Shown here piece after piece: positions 27,186 through 36,309 of a DNA stretch of 64,000 nucleotides (positions are counted from its first letter, which is position 1; the number at the start of each line of letters is the position of its first letter). The stretch comes from Luteimonas sp. YGD11-2 (GTDB lineage: Bacteria > Pseudomonadota > Gammaproteobacteria > Xanthomonadales > Xanthomonadaceae): the NCBI RefSeq assembly GCF_004118975.1, contig NZ_CP035376.1:2356001-2420000 (forward strand), in the 5' to 3' direction. The translations under genes and the position numbers were made by a program. The notes under the pieces were generated by a model. The model searched no databases, was not told the DNA's origin, and saw nothing but the letters and a program-made list of their open reading frames with translations.

Positions 27186-27442
27186 GGCTTTGCTCGTCCT
27201 TGAGCCGGGGTGGAGTGCCAGTGTCCCGGGCCCGCCGGGGGCGGCCCATCGGAAAAAGCCGCGATGACGCGTCGGGACTCGCCGCCGGAAGAGGCCGGCG
27301 GCCCAGCGGTCCGGTTCGGCTTCCGGGCAGCCCGCTGGAGAGCGCCTGGGCCGGCCGTCCGGCACCGCTGGACACCGCGCCGGACGGACGCGCTAGACTT
27401 CGCTTCGACGCCCTCCCCCCGGGCGCCCATGTCACCCACGAG

Positions 27443-28321
27443 ATGTCCGAAGACGACAGTAGCAACTCCGCCGGCGAGCTCCACGAGAAACGCCGCAGCT
27501 GGCTCGACCGCATCAGTTCCGCGATCTCCGGCGAGCCGACCACCCGCGAGGACCTGGTCGAGATCCTGCGCGACGCCCAGGCCGACGGCCTGATCGAATC
27601 CGACACGCTGCGCATGATGGAAGGCGCGATCAACGTCTCCGGCATGAGCGTGGCCGACGTGATGGTGCCGCGCTCGCAGATGGTGGCGCTGGCGCTGGAT
27701 ACCGACTTCACCGACATCATGCGCGAGGTCGTGGACTCCGGGCATTCGCGTTTCCCGGTGCACGGCGAGGACCGCGACGAGATCCTCGGCATCCTGCTGG
27801 CCAAGGACCTGCTGCGCGGCGTGGTCCCGAGCAGCCCTGAAGTCAATATCCGCGAGCTGCTGCGCCCGGCGGTGCTGATCCCCGAGTCCAAGCGCCTGGA
27901 CGTGCTGCTGCGCGAGTTCCGGCAGTCGCGCAACCACATGGCGATCGTCATCGACGAGTACGGCGGCGTGGCCGGCCTGATCACCATCGAGGACGTGCTC
28001 GAGGAGATCGTCGGCGAGATCGACGACGAGTACGACGAAGCCGAGGATGCCAGCGCGCTGATCGCAGCCCAGGCCGACGGCCAGTACCTGGTCAATGCGC
28101 TGACCCCGATCGACGACTTCAACGAACGCTTCGGCGCCGATTTCGACGACGACGAGTACGACACCATCGGCGGCCTGGTCACCGCCGCGATCGGCCACCT
28201 GCCCGAGGCCGGCGAGGAACTCACCCTCGGCCGCTTCGGCTTCCGCGTGGCGCGCGCAGACTCGCGCCGCCTGCATGCGCTGCACGTGAGCGTGCACGCC
28301 GATCCGCTGCAGGACGCCTGA
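27443..28321 (+). CDS. corC: CorC/HlyC-family CBS-domain protein (Mg/Co efflux or transport associated)
   Basis: A 292-residue soluble CorC-type protein: a short N-terminal region, two CBS domains with the motif DVMVPRSQM at the front, and a C-terminal CorC_HlyC domain (DDEYDTIGGLVTAAIGHLPE). Without the DUF21 membrane domain it is cytosolic. CorC proteins are linked to magnesium and cobalt handling. It follows the ybeY group as in many gammaproteobacteria. ATG 27443 was chosen for the conserved MSEDDS start; the frame is open further upstream. Confidence 0.92.
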   Translation: MSEDDSSNSAGELHEKRRSWLDRISSAISGEPTTREDLVEILRDAQADGLIESDTLRMMEGAINVSGMSVADVMVPRSQMVALALDTDFTDIMREVVDSGHSRFPVHGEDRDEILGILLAKDLLRGVVPSSPEVNIRELLRPAVLIPESKRLDVLLREFRQSRNHMAIVIDEYGGVAGLITIEDVLEEIVGEIDDEYDEAEDASALIAAQADGQYLVNALTPIDDFNERFGADFDDDEYDTIGGLVTAAIGHLPEAGEELTLGRFGFRVARADSRRLHALHVSVHADPLQDA

Positions 28322-28325
28322 GCCG

Positions 28326-29573
28326 GTGTACGTCGCACCGGGTCCGGCATCGCCGCGACGCCTGCTGTCACTGCTGCGACTGGGCGTGCTGATGCTGCTT
28401 GCCGCATGCGCGTGCACCGTGCATGCGGCGCCGCGCATCGGCGTGGTGACGATGCAGCCCGGCGAGATCTTCTTCGAGCGCTTCGGCCACAACGCGATCG
28501 TCGTCGACGACCCCGCGCAGCCGGCGCCGGTGTCGTACAACTTCGGCTACTTCGACCTCACCGAACCCGGCTTCGTCGGCAATTTCGTACGCGGCGACAT
28601 GCAGTACATGCTGGTCGCGCTGCCGCTGGCGGAGGACCTCGCCTATTACCGCGAGGTCGGCCGCGGGGTGTCGGTCCAGTGGCTGGATCTCGACCCGACG
28701 GAAGCGGCGACGCTTGCCAGGCGGCTTGCCGGTAACGCGTTGCCGGAGAACGCGCGCTACCGCTACGACTACTTCACCGACAACTGTTCGACGCGCGTGC
28801 GTGATGCACTCGATGGCGCGCTCGAGGGCCTGCTGCAGCGTCAGCTGCAGGGGCGCTCGCGCGGCAACACCTACCGCGACGACGCGGTGCGGCTGGCGTC
28901 CCCGGCGACGTGGATGTGGCTGGGCTTCGATATCGGCCTGGGCCCGCTGGCCGACCGCCCGAACGCGCTGTGGGAGGACGCGTTCGTGCCGATGCGCCTG
29001 GCCGACGCGCTGCGCGGCCTGCGCCGCGACGACGGCCGCCCGCTGGTGGCGCAGGAGACCGAACTGCTGCCGCACCGCCTCGCCCCCGAGCCGCTGGAAG
29101 CGCGGCGCGAGTGGTGGCCATGGGCGCTGGCCGGCCTCGCCGGCGCGATCGCGATCGCCGCGCTTGCACGCCGGCGCCCGCGCACGACCGCAGCGGTCGG
29201 GCTGGGGTTCTGGGGCGTGTGCGCCGTACTCGGGCTGGTGATGGCCTTCATCTGGTTCGGCACCGCGCACCGCTTCGGCTGGCAGAACCAGAACCTGCTG
29301 CTGTTCAACCCGCTGTGCATGCTGCTGCTGCCCGATGCCTGGCGGTTGCTGCGCGGCCGCGCGCCGTCACGATTCATGCGTCCGCTGCTGGCCGTGATGG
29401 CGGTGCTTGCGGTGATCGCGCTGTTCCTGCACTGGCTGCCGGTGCAGCCGCAGCGCAACGTGCACTGGATCGCCCTGCTGCTGCCATTGCATGTCGCGTG
29501 GTGGTGGGCGTTTCCGGCCTCCGCGCCCGGCCCCGGCGTCGCCCGGCCGCAGGACGGCCAGGCCCCGGCCTGA
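28326..29573 (+). CDS. DUF4105 (Lnb-like) membrane protein
   Basis: A 415-residue protein. GTG 28326 is 4 bp after the corC stop. The N-terminus has a signal sequence or first helix (LLRLGVLMLLAACACTVHA), followed by a DUF4105/Lnb N-terminal periplasmic domain of about 200 residues with conserved FERFGHNAIVV, YNFGYFD and YDYFTDNCSTRVRD. The Cys and His in these motifs resemble a papain-like or NlpC-like hydrolase site. The C-terminal third has four to five membrane helices. The function is unknown. It is probably co-transcribed with corC. Confidence 0.85.
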   Translation: MYVAPGPASPRRLLSLLRLGVLMLLAACACTVHAAPRIGVVTMQPGEIFFERFGHNAIVVDDPAQPAPVSYNFGYFDLTEPGFVGNFVRGDMQYMLVALPLAEDLAYYREVGRGVSVQWLDLDPTEAATLARRLAGNALPENARYRYDYFTDNCSTRVRDALDGALEGLLQRQLQGRSRGNTYRDDAVRLASPATWMWLGFDIGLGPLADRPNALWEDAFVPMRLADALRGLRRDDGRPLVAQETELLPHRLAPEPLEARREWWPWALAGLAGAIAIAALARRRPRTTAAVGLGFWGVCAVLGLVMAFIWFGTAHRFGWQNQNLLLFNPLCMLLLPDAWRLLRGRAPSRFMRPLLAVMAVLAVIALFLHWLPVQPQRNVHWIALLLPLHVAWWWAFPASAPGPGVARPQDGQAPA

Positions 29574-30575
29574 TCACCCCGGGGCGCAGTCCAGCGCCCG
29601 TGCGAGCTCCGCCAGCGCCTCTTCGCCCACGACCTCGCGCGCGCGCAGCGCCACGTCGAGTCGGGGCAGGTCCGGCAACGCCGCACGCAGCGTCGCCATA
29701 TGGGTCTCCTCCTGCCTGCGCCGTTCTTCGAGAAAGGCGCCGCTGTCGGCCGGCGCGCGCTTGTTGACGACCAGCGCGGCGACGTGGATGCCGGCGCGGC
29801 GCAGCTGCGCGTGGAGCTCGATGGTCTCCAGCACCGGTAGCCGTTCCGCGGCCAGCACGATCACGAACGCCGTGGTGGCCGCATCGGCCAGCGTGTGCCG
29901 GAGATCCTCGAACAGCGCGCGGCGGCGCTGCAGGATCGCGCGGATCGCCTGGTCCCGGTCGGCCGGCGTGTCCGGCGTGCGGGTGCTGCCCAGCGCGCGC
30001 GCACCCACGCCTTCATCGCGGCCCAGGTTGCGCAGGGCAATGCCGAAGCGCTCGCTGCGCTCCTGGCGACGCAGCAGCCCGTCGGTCCACGCCGAGAGCA
30101 TCTCCGGCAATGCCATCAGTCGTGCGGTATGCCCGGAGGGAGCGGTGTCGAACACGATCAGCTCGTACTCGCGCAACCCGTCGCGCACCAGCCCGGCGAT
30201 GCGCTCGAGCAGTGCGGCCTCGTGCATGCCCGGCGCGTCGCGCGACAGCGCCAGGTGCCTGTCGACCTCGCCGGCCAGGTGCTCGGGCATGAGGCGCCGC
30301 ATCGCTGCGGCGACGCCGGCCACGTGTGCGGCCGCGGTGGCCTCGGGGTCGATCTCGATGGCATCCAGCCGCTCGCGCAGCGTATGCGGCTCGGGACCGA
30401 GCCGGCGCTGCCAGAGATGGCCAAGGTTGTGCGCGGGATCGGTAGACACGAGCAGGACCCGCCGACCGGCCATCGCCTGCGCCAGGGCGACGGCCGAGGC
30501 CACCGTGGTCTTGCCGACGCCACCCTTGCCACCGATGAACAGCACGCGCCTCGACGCCGCGAGGCTCAGCAGCAT
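29574..30575 (-). CDS. ArsA/Get3-family P-loop ATPase
   Basis: A 333-residue single-domain ATPase of the ArsA/Get3 group. The deviant Walker A GGKGGVGKTT is at residues 15-24, with switch I STDPAHNLGHLW, switch II FDTAPSGHTARLM and the NK-type specificity residue region VVNKRAP. The arsenite-binding Cys pattern of ArsA and the zinc CxxC of Get3 are not evident, and no ars genes are near. Its ATG overlaps the stop of the small CC protein by 10 bp, and cstA is upstream. A role with those two proteins, such as handling a membrane client, is more likely than arsenic export. Confidence 0.88.
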   Translation of the reverse strand: MLLSLAASRRVLFIGGKGGVGKTTVASAVALAQAMAGRRVLLVSTDPAHNLGHLWQRRLGPEPHTLRERLDAIEIDPEATAAAHVAGVAAAMRRLMPEHLAGEVDRHLALSRDAPGMHEAALLERIAGLVRDGLREYELIVFDTAPSGHTARLMALPEMLSAWTDGLLRRQERSERFGIALRNLGRDEGVGARALGSTRTPDTPADRDQAIRAILQRRRALFEDLRHTLADAATTAFVIVLAAERLPVLETIELHAQLRRAGIHVAALVVNKRAPADSGAFLEERRRQEETHMATLRAALPDLPRLDVALRAREVVGEEALAELARALDCAPG

Positions 30576-30877
30576 CCGATGTGGTCCAGCGGCGAGCGCT
30601 CCATGCCCATCCGGCGATGCCAGTCATGGAAGCGCTCGTAGACCGCCGGCATCAGCTCCAGGGTGTGAAAGGCGGCGGGATTCGGTACGCCCAGCGCTTC
30701 CGAGAAGACCATCATCATGAAGAGGTCCTCCTCGTCGCGGCGGGCACGCGCGAAGGTACGCCGGTACGGCACCGCATAGAACTCGCCCAGCGCCGCCGAG
30801 AGCCGCGCGATGACGGATGGCGTGTCGCCTCCGGCCACGTCAGCGCCGGCCGCCCGCGTCGGCGGCATCACCCGCAT
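30566..30877 (-). CDS. Small protein ending in Cys-Cys, cory-CC-star type
   Basis: About 103 residues ending HIGCC directly before the stop. Conserved-looking segments are FYAVPYRRTFARARRDEEDLF and MVFSEALGVPNPAAFHTLEL, followed by YERFHDWHRRMGMERSP. From memory this matches the family NCBI calls cory-CC-star, named for the terminal Cys-Cys; its function is unknown. ATG 30877 has GAGGA five bases upstream; a GTG at 30838, one base past the cstA stop, is the main alternative. It lies between cstA and the ArsA-like ATPase and overlaps both. Confidence 0.75.
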   Translation of the reverse strand: MRVMPPTRAAGADVAGGDTPSVIARLSAALGEFYAVPYRRTFARARRDEEDLFMMMVFSEALGVPNPAAFHTLELMPAVYERFHDWHRRMGMERSPLDHIGCC

Positions 30878-32528
30878 CGCCGTCCTCGCGGCCACGACGC
30901 ATCGCGATGATCGCCTCGAATGCCACCCAGAGCGCCGCCACCAGGATCACGATGTCCATGCCCAGCAGCAGCCAGTTGCCATCGTTGTAGAAGGTCCGCA
31001 GCTGCACGATCAGCGCGTACACCGACATCAGCAGCAGGAAGGCGAGTGGCACCAGGGTGAACAGCGGATTGCGGCCCTTGCGGATCAGGATCACCGAGAT
31101 GACCGCCAGCGTCAGCGCGGCAAGCAGCTGGTTGGTGGTGCCGAACAGCGGCCAGATCACCATGCCGCCGCTGCCATCGCTGCCGGCGCCGAAGGCGAGC
31201 GCCATGCACACCGCCAGCGCGATGATCGTGCCGACCACGGTTCCGACCTTGAAGCCCGCCAGTTCCGCCGCTTCCTGCACCACGAAACGCTGCAGGCGCA
31301 GCCCGGTGTCCATGGTGGTGGCGGCGAACAGGATCGCCATCGTCGCCAGCATGGTCGAGCCGAGGTTTTCCGGCAGGCCGAGTCCGCGGGTCAGGAGCTC
31401 CTCGCCACCATTGACGAAGGCGGTGACGTTGCCGCCGCCGAACTGGCTGTAGACGGCCTGCCAGTCGACCAGGGTGGCGAAGCCGGCGGTGCAGCAGATG
31501 ATCGCCGCCAGCGACAGCATGCCCTCGCCGACCGCACCGAAATAGCCGACGAAGCGTGCATCGGTTTCCTTGTCGAGCTGTTTGGACGTGGTGCCCGACG
31601 CCACCATGCCGTGGAAGCCCGAAATGGCGCCGCAGGCGATGGTCACGAAGAGCAGCGGCACGATGCTCGGGGTGCCCGCGGGCACCGCATCGTTGAAGGC
31701 GGGCGCGACGATGGTGGGCGCGGAGATCAGCACGGCCAGATAGAGGATGCCCAGCCCGACGAACAGCTGCAGGCCGTTGATGTAGTCACGTGGTTGCAGC
31801 AGCACCCACACCGGCAGCAGCGACGCGATACCGGCGTAGGCGAACAGCAGCACGATCCAGAACGAACGCTGGCCGAGCCCCAGCACCGTCTCCGGCAGCA
31901 CCACCGGCACCTGGCTGCCGAGCAGGATCAGCCCGTACAGCACCAGCACGCCGCCGATCGAGGGCCACAGCAGGCCGACCTTCCAGCGATAGATCAGCTG
32001 CCCGATCACGAGTGCGACGAGGATCGCGCCCCAGACCGGAATCACCGCGGTCGGCGTGGAGACGAGCAGGTTGGCGATCACCACCGCGAAGGCGGCGTTG
32101 ACCATCAGCAGCAGCAGGAAGATCACCACCAGGAACAGGTTGCGACCGCGGCGGCCGATATAGCGGCCGCTGAGCATGCCCATCGACTGTCCGCGGTTGC
32201 GCACGCTGGCCCACAGCGCACCGAGATCGTGGACGCCGGCGAAGAAGACCGTGCCCAGCACCACCCAGAGGAACGCAGGCCCCCAGCCCCAGATGACCGC
32301 GATCGCCGGCCCGACGATGGGCGCGGCGCCAGCGACGGAGGTGAAGTGGTGCCCCCACAGCACGAACCTGTTGGTGGGAACGTAATCGACACCATCGCGC
32401 ATGCTGTGCGCGGGCGTGACGAAGTCGGCCTGCAGGCGATAGATCCGCTCGGCAATGAACTTCGAGTAGAGCGCGTAGCCCAGCGCCATGGCGCCGAGTC
32501 CGATCAGCAGCAGGACGATCGCATTCAC
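30840..32528 (-). CDS. cstA: Carbon starvation protein CstA-family membrane transporter
   Basis: A 562-residue membrane protein with about 16-18 hydrophobic segments. Family motifs include RFVLWGHHFTSVAGAAPIVG, the FHGMVASGTTSKQL segment and GSDGSGGMVIWPLFGTTNQ. CstA relatives import peptides or pyruvate during carbon limitation. The start is GTG 32528, because AGGAGG lies six bases upstream; the earlier ATG at 32549 would put that strong ribosome site inside the gene. It leads the cstA-CC-ArsA unit. A dyad about 95 bp upstream may be an operator. Confidence 0.93.
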   Translation of the reverse strand: MNAIVLLLIGLGAMALGYALYSKFIAERIYRLQADFVTPAHSMRDGVDYVPTNRFVLWGHHFTSVAGAAPIVGPAIAVIWGWGPAFLWVVLGTVFFAGVHDLGALWASVRNRGQSMGMLSGRYIGRRGRNLFLVVIFLLLLMVNAAFAVVIANLLVSTPTAVIPVWGAILVALVIGQLIYRWKVGLLWPSIGGVLVLYGLILLGSQVPVVLPETVLGLGQRSFWIVLLFAYAGIASLLPVWVLLQPRDYINGLQLFVGLGILYLAVLISAPTIVAPAFNDAVPAGTPSIVPLLFVTIACGAISGFHGMVASGTTSKQLDKETDARFVGYFGAVGEGMLSLAAIICCTAGFATLVDWQAVYSQFGGGNVTAFVNGGEELLTRGLGLPENLGSTMLATMAILFAATTMDTGLRLQRFVVQEAAELAGFKVGTVVGTIIALAVCMALAFGAGSDGSGGMVIWPLFGTTNQLLAALTLAVISVILIRKGRNPLFTLVPLAFLLLMSVYALIVQLRTFYNDGNWLLLGMDIVILVAALWVAFEAIIAMRRGREDGDAGDAADAGGRR

Positions 32529-32534
32529 CGGAGA

Positions 32535-32540
32535 CCTCCT
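32535..32540 (-). promoter_or_regulatory. Strong ribosome binding site deciding the cstA GTG start
   Basis: AGGAGG on the minus strand, separated by TCTCCG from the GTG at 32528. It is a near-perfect Shine-Dalgarno at optimal spacing. Confidence 0.75.
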
Positions 32541-32622
32541 CTGCGCCATGGCGGCGACAGGCGGAGAATGGAAGAGAACCCCGGGGAAGGAAACCCCTGG
32601 GAGCAGCCCATGCTCCCGCCTT

Positions 32623-32634
32623 CGACTAAAGTCG
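32623..32634 (-). promoter_or_regulatory. Candidate operator dyad upstream of cstA
   Basis: CGACT-TT-AGTCG on the minus strand is a 12-bp dyad about 95 bp before the cstA start. A GGGAGCA/TGCTCCC inverted repeat follows it at 32610-32628, overlapping slightly. It could bind a response regulator controlling carbon-source genes; the regulator is unknown. Confidence 0.35.
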
Positions 32635-32734
32635 TACGTGCGGCAGCAAGGCCGCATACCGGCACAACTCGCCCCGGCCCACGACGCCGACGCCGGCCGT
32701 CACCTGCCGCGGGCAAGCGGCGCCGGTCCCCGCG

Positions 32735-33985
32735 CTACTGCCCCGCCATCAGCCGCAGGATCTGTCCGGTGAAGTACGCAAGCACCGTGCCGGTCGCATA
32801 GCCCACCGTGCCCAGCAGCACGCCCACCGGTGCGAGGTTGGGATGGAACGCCGCCGCGATCACCGGCGCCGACGCCGCCGCGCCGACGTTGCCCATCGAA
32901 CCCACGCCGGCGTAGAAGATCGGCGCGCGGACCAGCCGCGCCGCACCCAGGATCATCAGGATGTGCACGCTCATCCAGATCGCGCCGATGGCGATGAGCT
33001 CCAGCCGTTCGAACAGGCGGGTGAAGTCCATCTGCATGCCGATGCAGGCGATCAGGAAGTACAGGAACACCGTGCCGACCTTGGACGCACCGGCGCTCTC
33101 GAGGTTGCGCACCCGGGTGAAGCTGAGGATGAGCCCTCCAAGCGTCGACAGCAGCACCACCCACACGAAGGCCGAGTCCAGGCTGAACTGCGCCGCGGCC
33201 TCCACGTTGGCCGCGAACCATGTCGCAAGCGGGCCGGCGACGGCATGGGCCAGCCCGACCAGGCCGAAGGCGATGCCGACGATGACCATCAGGTCGGTCA
33301 GCGTGGGGATGCGCGCGTTGGCCTTCTCGAACGCCGCCATCCGCGCCTTCATGTCGTCCAGCGCCCGGGTGTCGGCACCGCTGCGGGCATCGATGTGCGC
33401 GGCGCGGTTCGCGATGAACAGCCAGGTGGCCATCAGCGCGCTGGCGATCGCCACGTCGACCACCGCGAACTGGCCGAACAGCGTCGCGTCGACGCCGTAG
33501 ACCTCGCGCATCGCCACCATGTTGGCACCACCGCCGATCCAGCTCCCCGCAAGCGCGGCCATGCCCTTCCAGGTGTCACCGGCGACGGCTGGCGGGTAGA
33601 TCCATTCCATCAGCTGGAACGACACCACCGCGCCGAGGACGATGCCGAGCGTTCCCGCGCAGAACACGAACAGCAGCTTGGGCCCGAGCCTGAGGATGCC
33701 CTTGAGGTCGATCGACAGCGTCAGCAGCACCAGCGCGGCGGGCAGCAGGATGCGACTGCCGAGCGGGTTGTAGAGCGTGCTGTTCTCGCCATCGATGAGC
33801 CCCACGGTGTTGTAGATCGCCGGCACGAAATAGCACAGCAGCAGCGCCGGCACCCAGGCGAAGAACTTCTTCCAGAACGGGGTCGGCCCGCTGGCCAGCC
33901 AGAAGATGGCGCCGAGGGTGGCCGCGATCAGGCCGAAGACGACGATGTCGTTGGTGATGAGGGCGTCGCTTGCGGTCGGATTCAT
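32735..33985 (-). CDS. DUF819-family integral membrane protein (YjcL-like)
   Basis: A 416-residue membrane protein with about ten helices. Recognisable DUF819 segments are LAGSWIGGGANMVAMREVYGV in the first half and GSMGNVGAAASAPVIAAAFH with GYATGTVLAYFTG near the end. The family is thought to be secondary transporters of the BART group, but the substrate is unknown. The start is ATG 33985. It is followed by the cstA unit on the same strand about 200 bp away, with a separate promoter region between. Confidence 0.88.
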   Translation of the reverse strand: MNPTASDALITNDIVVFGLIAATLGAIFWLASGPTPFWKKFFAWVPALLLCYFVPAIYNTVGLIDGENSTLYNPLGSRILLPAALVLLTLSIDLKGILRLGPKLLFVFCAGTLGIVLGAVVSFQLMEWIYPPAVAGDTWKGMAALAGSWIGGGANMVAMREVYGVDATLFGQFAVVDVAIASALMATWLFIANRAAHIDARSGADTRALDDMKARMAAFEKANARIPTLTDLMVIVGIAFGLVGLAHAVAGPLATWFAANVEAAAQFSLDSAFVWVVLLSTLGGLILSFTRVRNLESAGASKVGTVFLYFLIACIGMQMDFTRLFERLELIAIGAIWMSVHILMILGAARLVRAPIFYAGVGSMGNVGAAASAPVIAAAFHPNLAPVGVLLGTVGYATGTVLAYFTGQILRLMAGQ

Positions 33986-34097
33986 GCGTGCGGGGTCTCG
34001 TGGGAATGGACTGCGCCGTCAGCCCGTGCCGCCGGCATGCGCCGGCGGCGGGGGTAGGGATTGCGGTCTGTGGGCGAACGCGCGGCGGGCAGCGCGA

Positions 34098-36185
34098 TCA
34101 GCGGTCGAAATGCCGGCGCAGCCAGTCATTGACGGTCTCGTGCCATTGCACCGAGTTGTGCGGCTTGAGCACCCAGTGGTTCTCGTCGGGGTAGTACAGC
34201 AGCTTCGACTCGATGCCCTGGCGCTGCAACGCGGTGAACGCCGACAGGCTCTGGTCGATCGGCACCCGGAAGTCGTTCTGCCCGGCCACCACCAGCATCG
34301 GCACCCGCCACTCGCCGACGTGGCGCGCCGGGTTGAAGCGCTCGTAGGCCTCGGGGTTGTCGTACACCGTGCCGCCGTGCTCCCACTCGGTGAACCACAG
34401 TTCCTCGGTCACCAGCCCCATCGAGCGGGTATCGAACACGCCGTTGTGGTTGACGAAGCACTTCCACGGGCCGTTCCACTGGCTGGCGATCCAGTTGACC
34501 ATGTAGCCGCCGTAGCTGGCGCCGAGCGCGCAGGCACGGTCGCCATCGAGGAAGTCGTAGTCGCGCAGCGCGGCGGCCCAGCCCTTCTGCAGGTCTTCGA
34601 GCGGACGGTCGCCCCAGTGCTGGCTGATCGCGTCGGTGAAGTCCTGGCCGTAGCCGGTGGACCCGTGGAAATCGATCATCACCACCGCCCAGCCCTGCCC
34701 GGCATAGGTCTGCGGGTTCCAGCGGTAGCTCCAGCCATCGCCGAAGCTGCCCTGCGGACCGCCGTGGATCAGGAACGCGACCGGGTATTCCCGACCTTCC
34801 TCGTAATTCCACGGCTTGACCACGTAACCGTGCACGGTGTTGCCGTTCCAGCCGCGGAAGCTGAACTGCTCGTAGTCGCCGAAGCGCACGTCGGGCAGGC
34901 GCTCGGACGCGTCCGGCGTGATCGCGCGCAGCTGCTGCGCGCCGGTATCCGTGGTGTAGATGACGTCGCCGCTGCGCATGGTGTTGCGCGAGAACGCCAG
35001 CGTGTCGCCAGCGATGTCGAACGCGGATACGGTGCCGCCGTCGACCAGGCGGGTGACCTCGCCGGTGGCCACGTCCACGCGGAACAGCGGGTACTGGCCG
35101 GTGTCCTGGGCGGCGGCGTACAGGCTGCGGCCGTCCCCGGCCACCGCGATGCTGCTGGGCGAGCGGTCCCAGTCCGGGGCGATCTCGCGGGCCTGGCCGC
35201 TGCCGACATCCATTGCCATCAACGCGTAGCGGTCCGCCTCGAAGCCCGGGCGCTTCATCGCGCGGTAGTACAGCGTCGAGCCGTCGGCACTGAACACGGG
35301 CCCGGCATCCCAGGCCGGGTTGGATGCGGTGAGGTTGACCGGCGCGGCACGGCCGGCGGCATCCAGGCGGTAGAGATCGAAATTGGTCGACCACGGCTCG
35401 CCGGCACCGGCCACGCGCACGCTGGCCACCACGCTGCGCCCGTCCGGCGCCCAGGTGTAGTCGTCGCTGCCACCGAAGGGCCTGGATGGCACGTCGCCTT
35501 CCAGCGCCTGGCTCACCGCGGTGGCCACGCGCAGCGGCTCGCCCCCTGCAGCCGGCAGCGCCGCCACGTACAGGCGGTTGCGGCGCCCGTCCTCCCAGGT
35601 GTCCCAGTGACGCACGAACAGCTGGTCGTAGATGACGCCGGTGGTCTTGCCCTCGGCACGCTGGTCCAGCCGCGCCTTCGTGCACGCGAACACGTCGCCA
35701 TCGGCGGCCTGCGCGCAGTCACCGAAGGTCGACGCGCTGAAGGCGATGCGGCTGCCGTCGGGGGAGAGCCGGTAGCTGCCGATGTCGAGCGCGAACGCGG
35801 TCAGCTGGCGCGGCGCGCCACCGCCGGCGGGCATCGCATAGAGCTGCTGGCTGCCATTCTTTCCGCTCAGGAAGTAGAGCGTGCCGCCGTCCGGCGAGAA
35901 CGTGGGCGCGCTGACGCTCCAGCCCTCGGGGCTGATCCGCTGCGGCGGGCGTGCATCGCGGGTACGCAGGTCGCGCAGGTACAGCGCGGTGCCCGAACCG
36001 TCACCCTCCAGGTCCACGGTGCGCTCGATGAAGACCAGCCGGCCGCCATCCGGCGACAGCACCGGCGACGACACCCGCGTCAGCGAGACCAGGTCCTGCG
36101 GCTGCAGGCCGCGTTCGGCGAACGCCTGGCTGGCGGGCAGCAACGCGGCAAGGCACAGGGGCAGCAGGGCGGTACGGAACCTCAT
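34098..36185 (-). CDS. S9-family prolyl oligopeptidase-like peptidase (dipeptidyl aminopeptidase type)
   Basis: A 695-residue exported serine peptidase. ATG 36185 gives the signal peptide MRFRTALLPLCLAALLPASQ (cleavage after AFA). A seven-bladed WD40-like beta-propeller spans about residues 40-430, and the C-terminal alpha/beta-hydrolase carries the nucleophile motif GASYGGYMVNW, the Asp in GQNDFRVP and the His in DENHWVLK. Such enzymes trim periplasmic peptides, often after Pro or Ala. It is followed upstream by a second S9 peptidase of only moderate similarity, so the pair is probably an old duplication or functional grouping. Confidence 0.92.
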   Translation of the reverse strand: MRFRTALLPLCLAALLPASQAFAERGLQPQDLVSLTRVSSPVLSPDGGRLVFIERTVDLEGDGSGTALYLRDLRTRDARPPQRISPEGWSVSAPTFSPDGGTLYFLSGKNGSQQLYAMPAGGGAPRQLTAFALDIGSYRLSPDGSRIAFSASTFGDCAQAADGDVFACTKARLDQRAEGKTTGVIYDQLFVRHWDTWEDGRRNRLYVAALPAAGGEPLRVATAVSQALEGDVPSRPFGGSDDYTWAPDGRSVVASVRVAGAGEPWSTNFDLYRLDAAGRAAPVNLTASNPAWDAGPVFSADGSTLYYRAMKRPGFEADRYALMAMDVGSGQAREIAPDWDRSPSSIAVAGDGRSLYAAAQDTGQYPLFRVDVATGEVTRLVDGGTVSAFDIAGDTLAFSRNTMRSGDVIYTTDTGAQQLRAITPDASERLPDVRFGDYEQFSFRGWNGNTVHGYVVKPWNYEEGREYPVAFLIHGGPQGSFGDGWSYRWNPQTYAGQGWAVVMIDFHGSTGYGQDFTDAISQHWGDRPLEDLQKGWAAALRDYDFLDGDRACALGASYGGYMVNWIASQWNGPWKCFVNHNGVFDTRSMGLVTEELWFTEWEHGGTVYDNPEAYERFNPARHVGEWRVPMLVVAGQNDFRVPIDQSLSAFTALQRQGIESKLLYYPDENHWVLKPHNSVQWHETVNDWLRRHFDR

Positions 36186-36309
36186 CGGACGACTCTCCAC
36201 GGCGAACGGCATCGGCCGATGTTAGCCGATGCCGCGCGGCCGCCGGGGGTGCCATCCGGCCTGTTGCAAGCGCTGCGGAGCGCACGATCGCGCTCCGGAT
36301 CCACCCTCG

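Noticed and set aside
29574..30575. Arsenical pump ATPase
   Set aside because: No arsB, arsC or arsR near, single ATPase domain, and no clear arsenite-binding Cys set.
30810..32801. A long plus-strand open frame opposite cstA and its neighbours
   Set aside because: His/Gln/Asp-rich shadow without domains, spanning several well-supported minus-strand genes.
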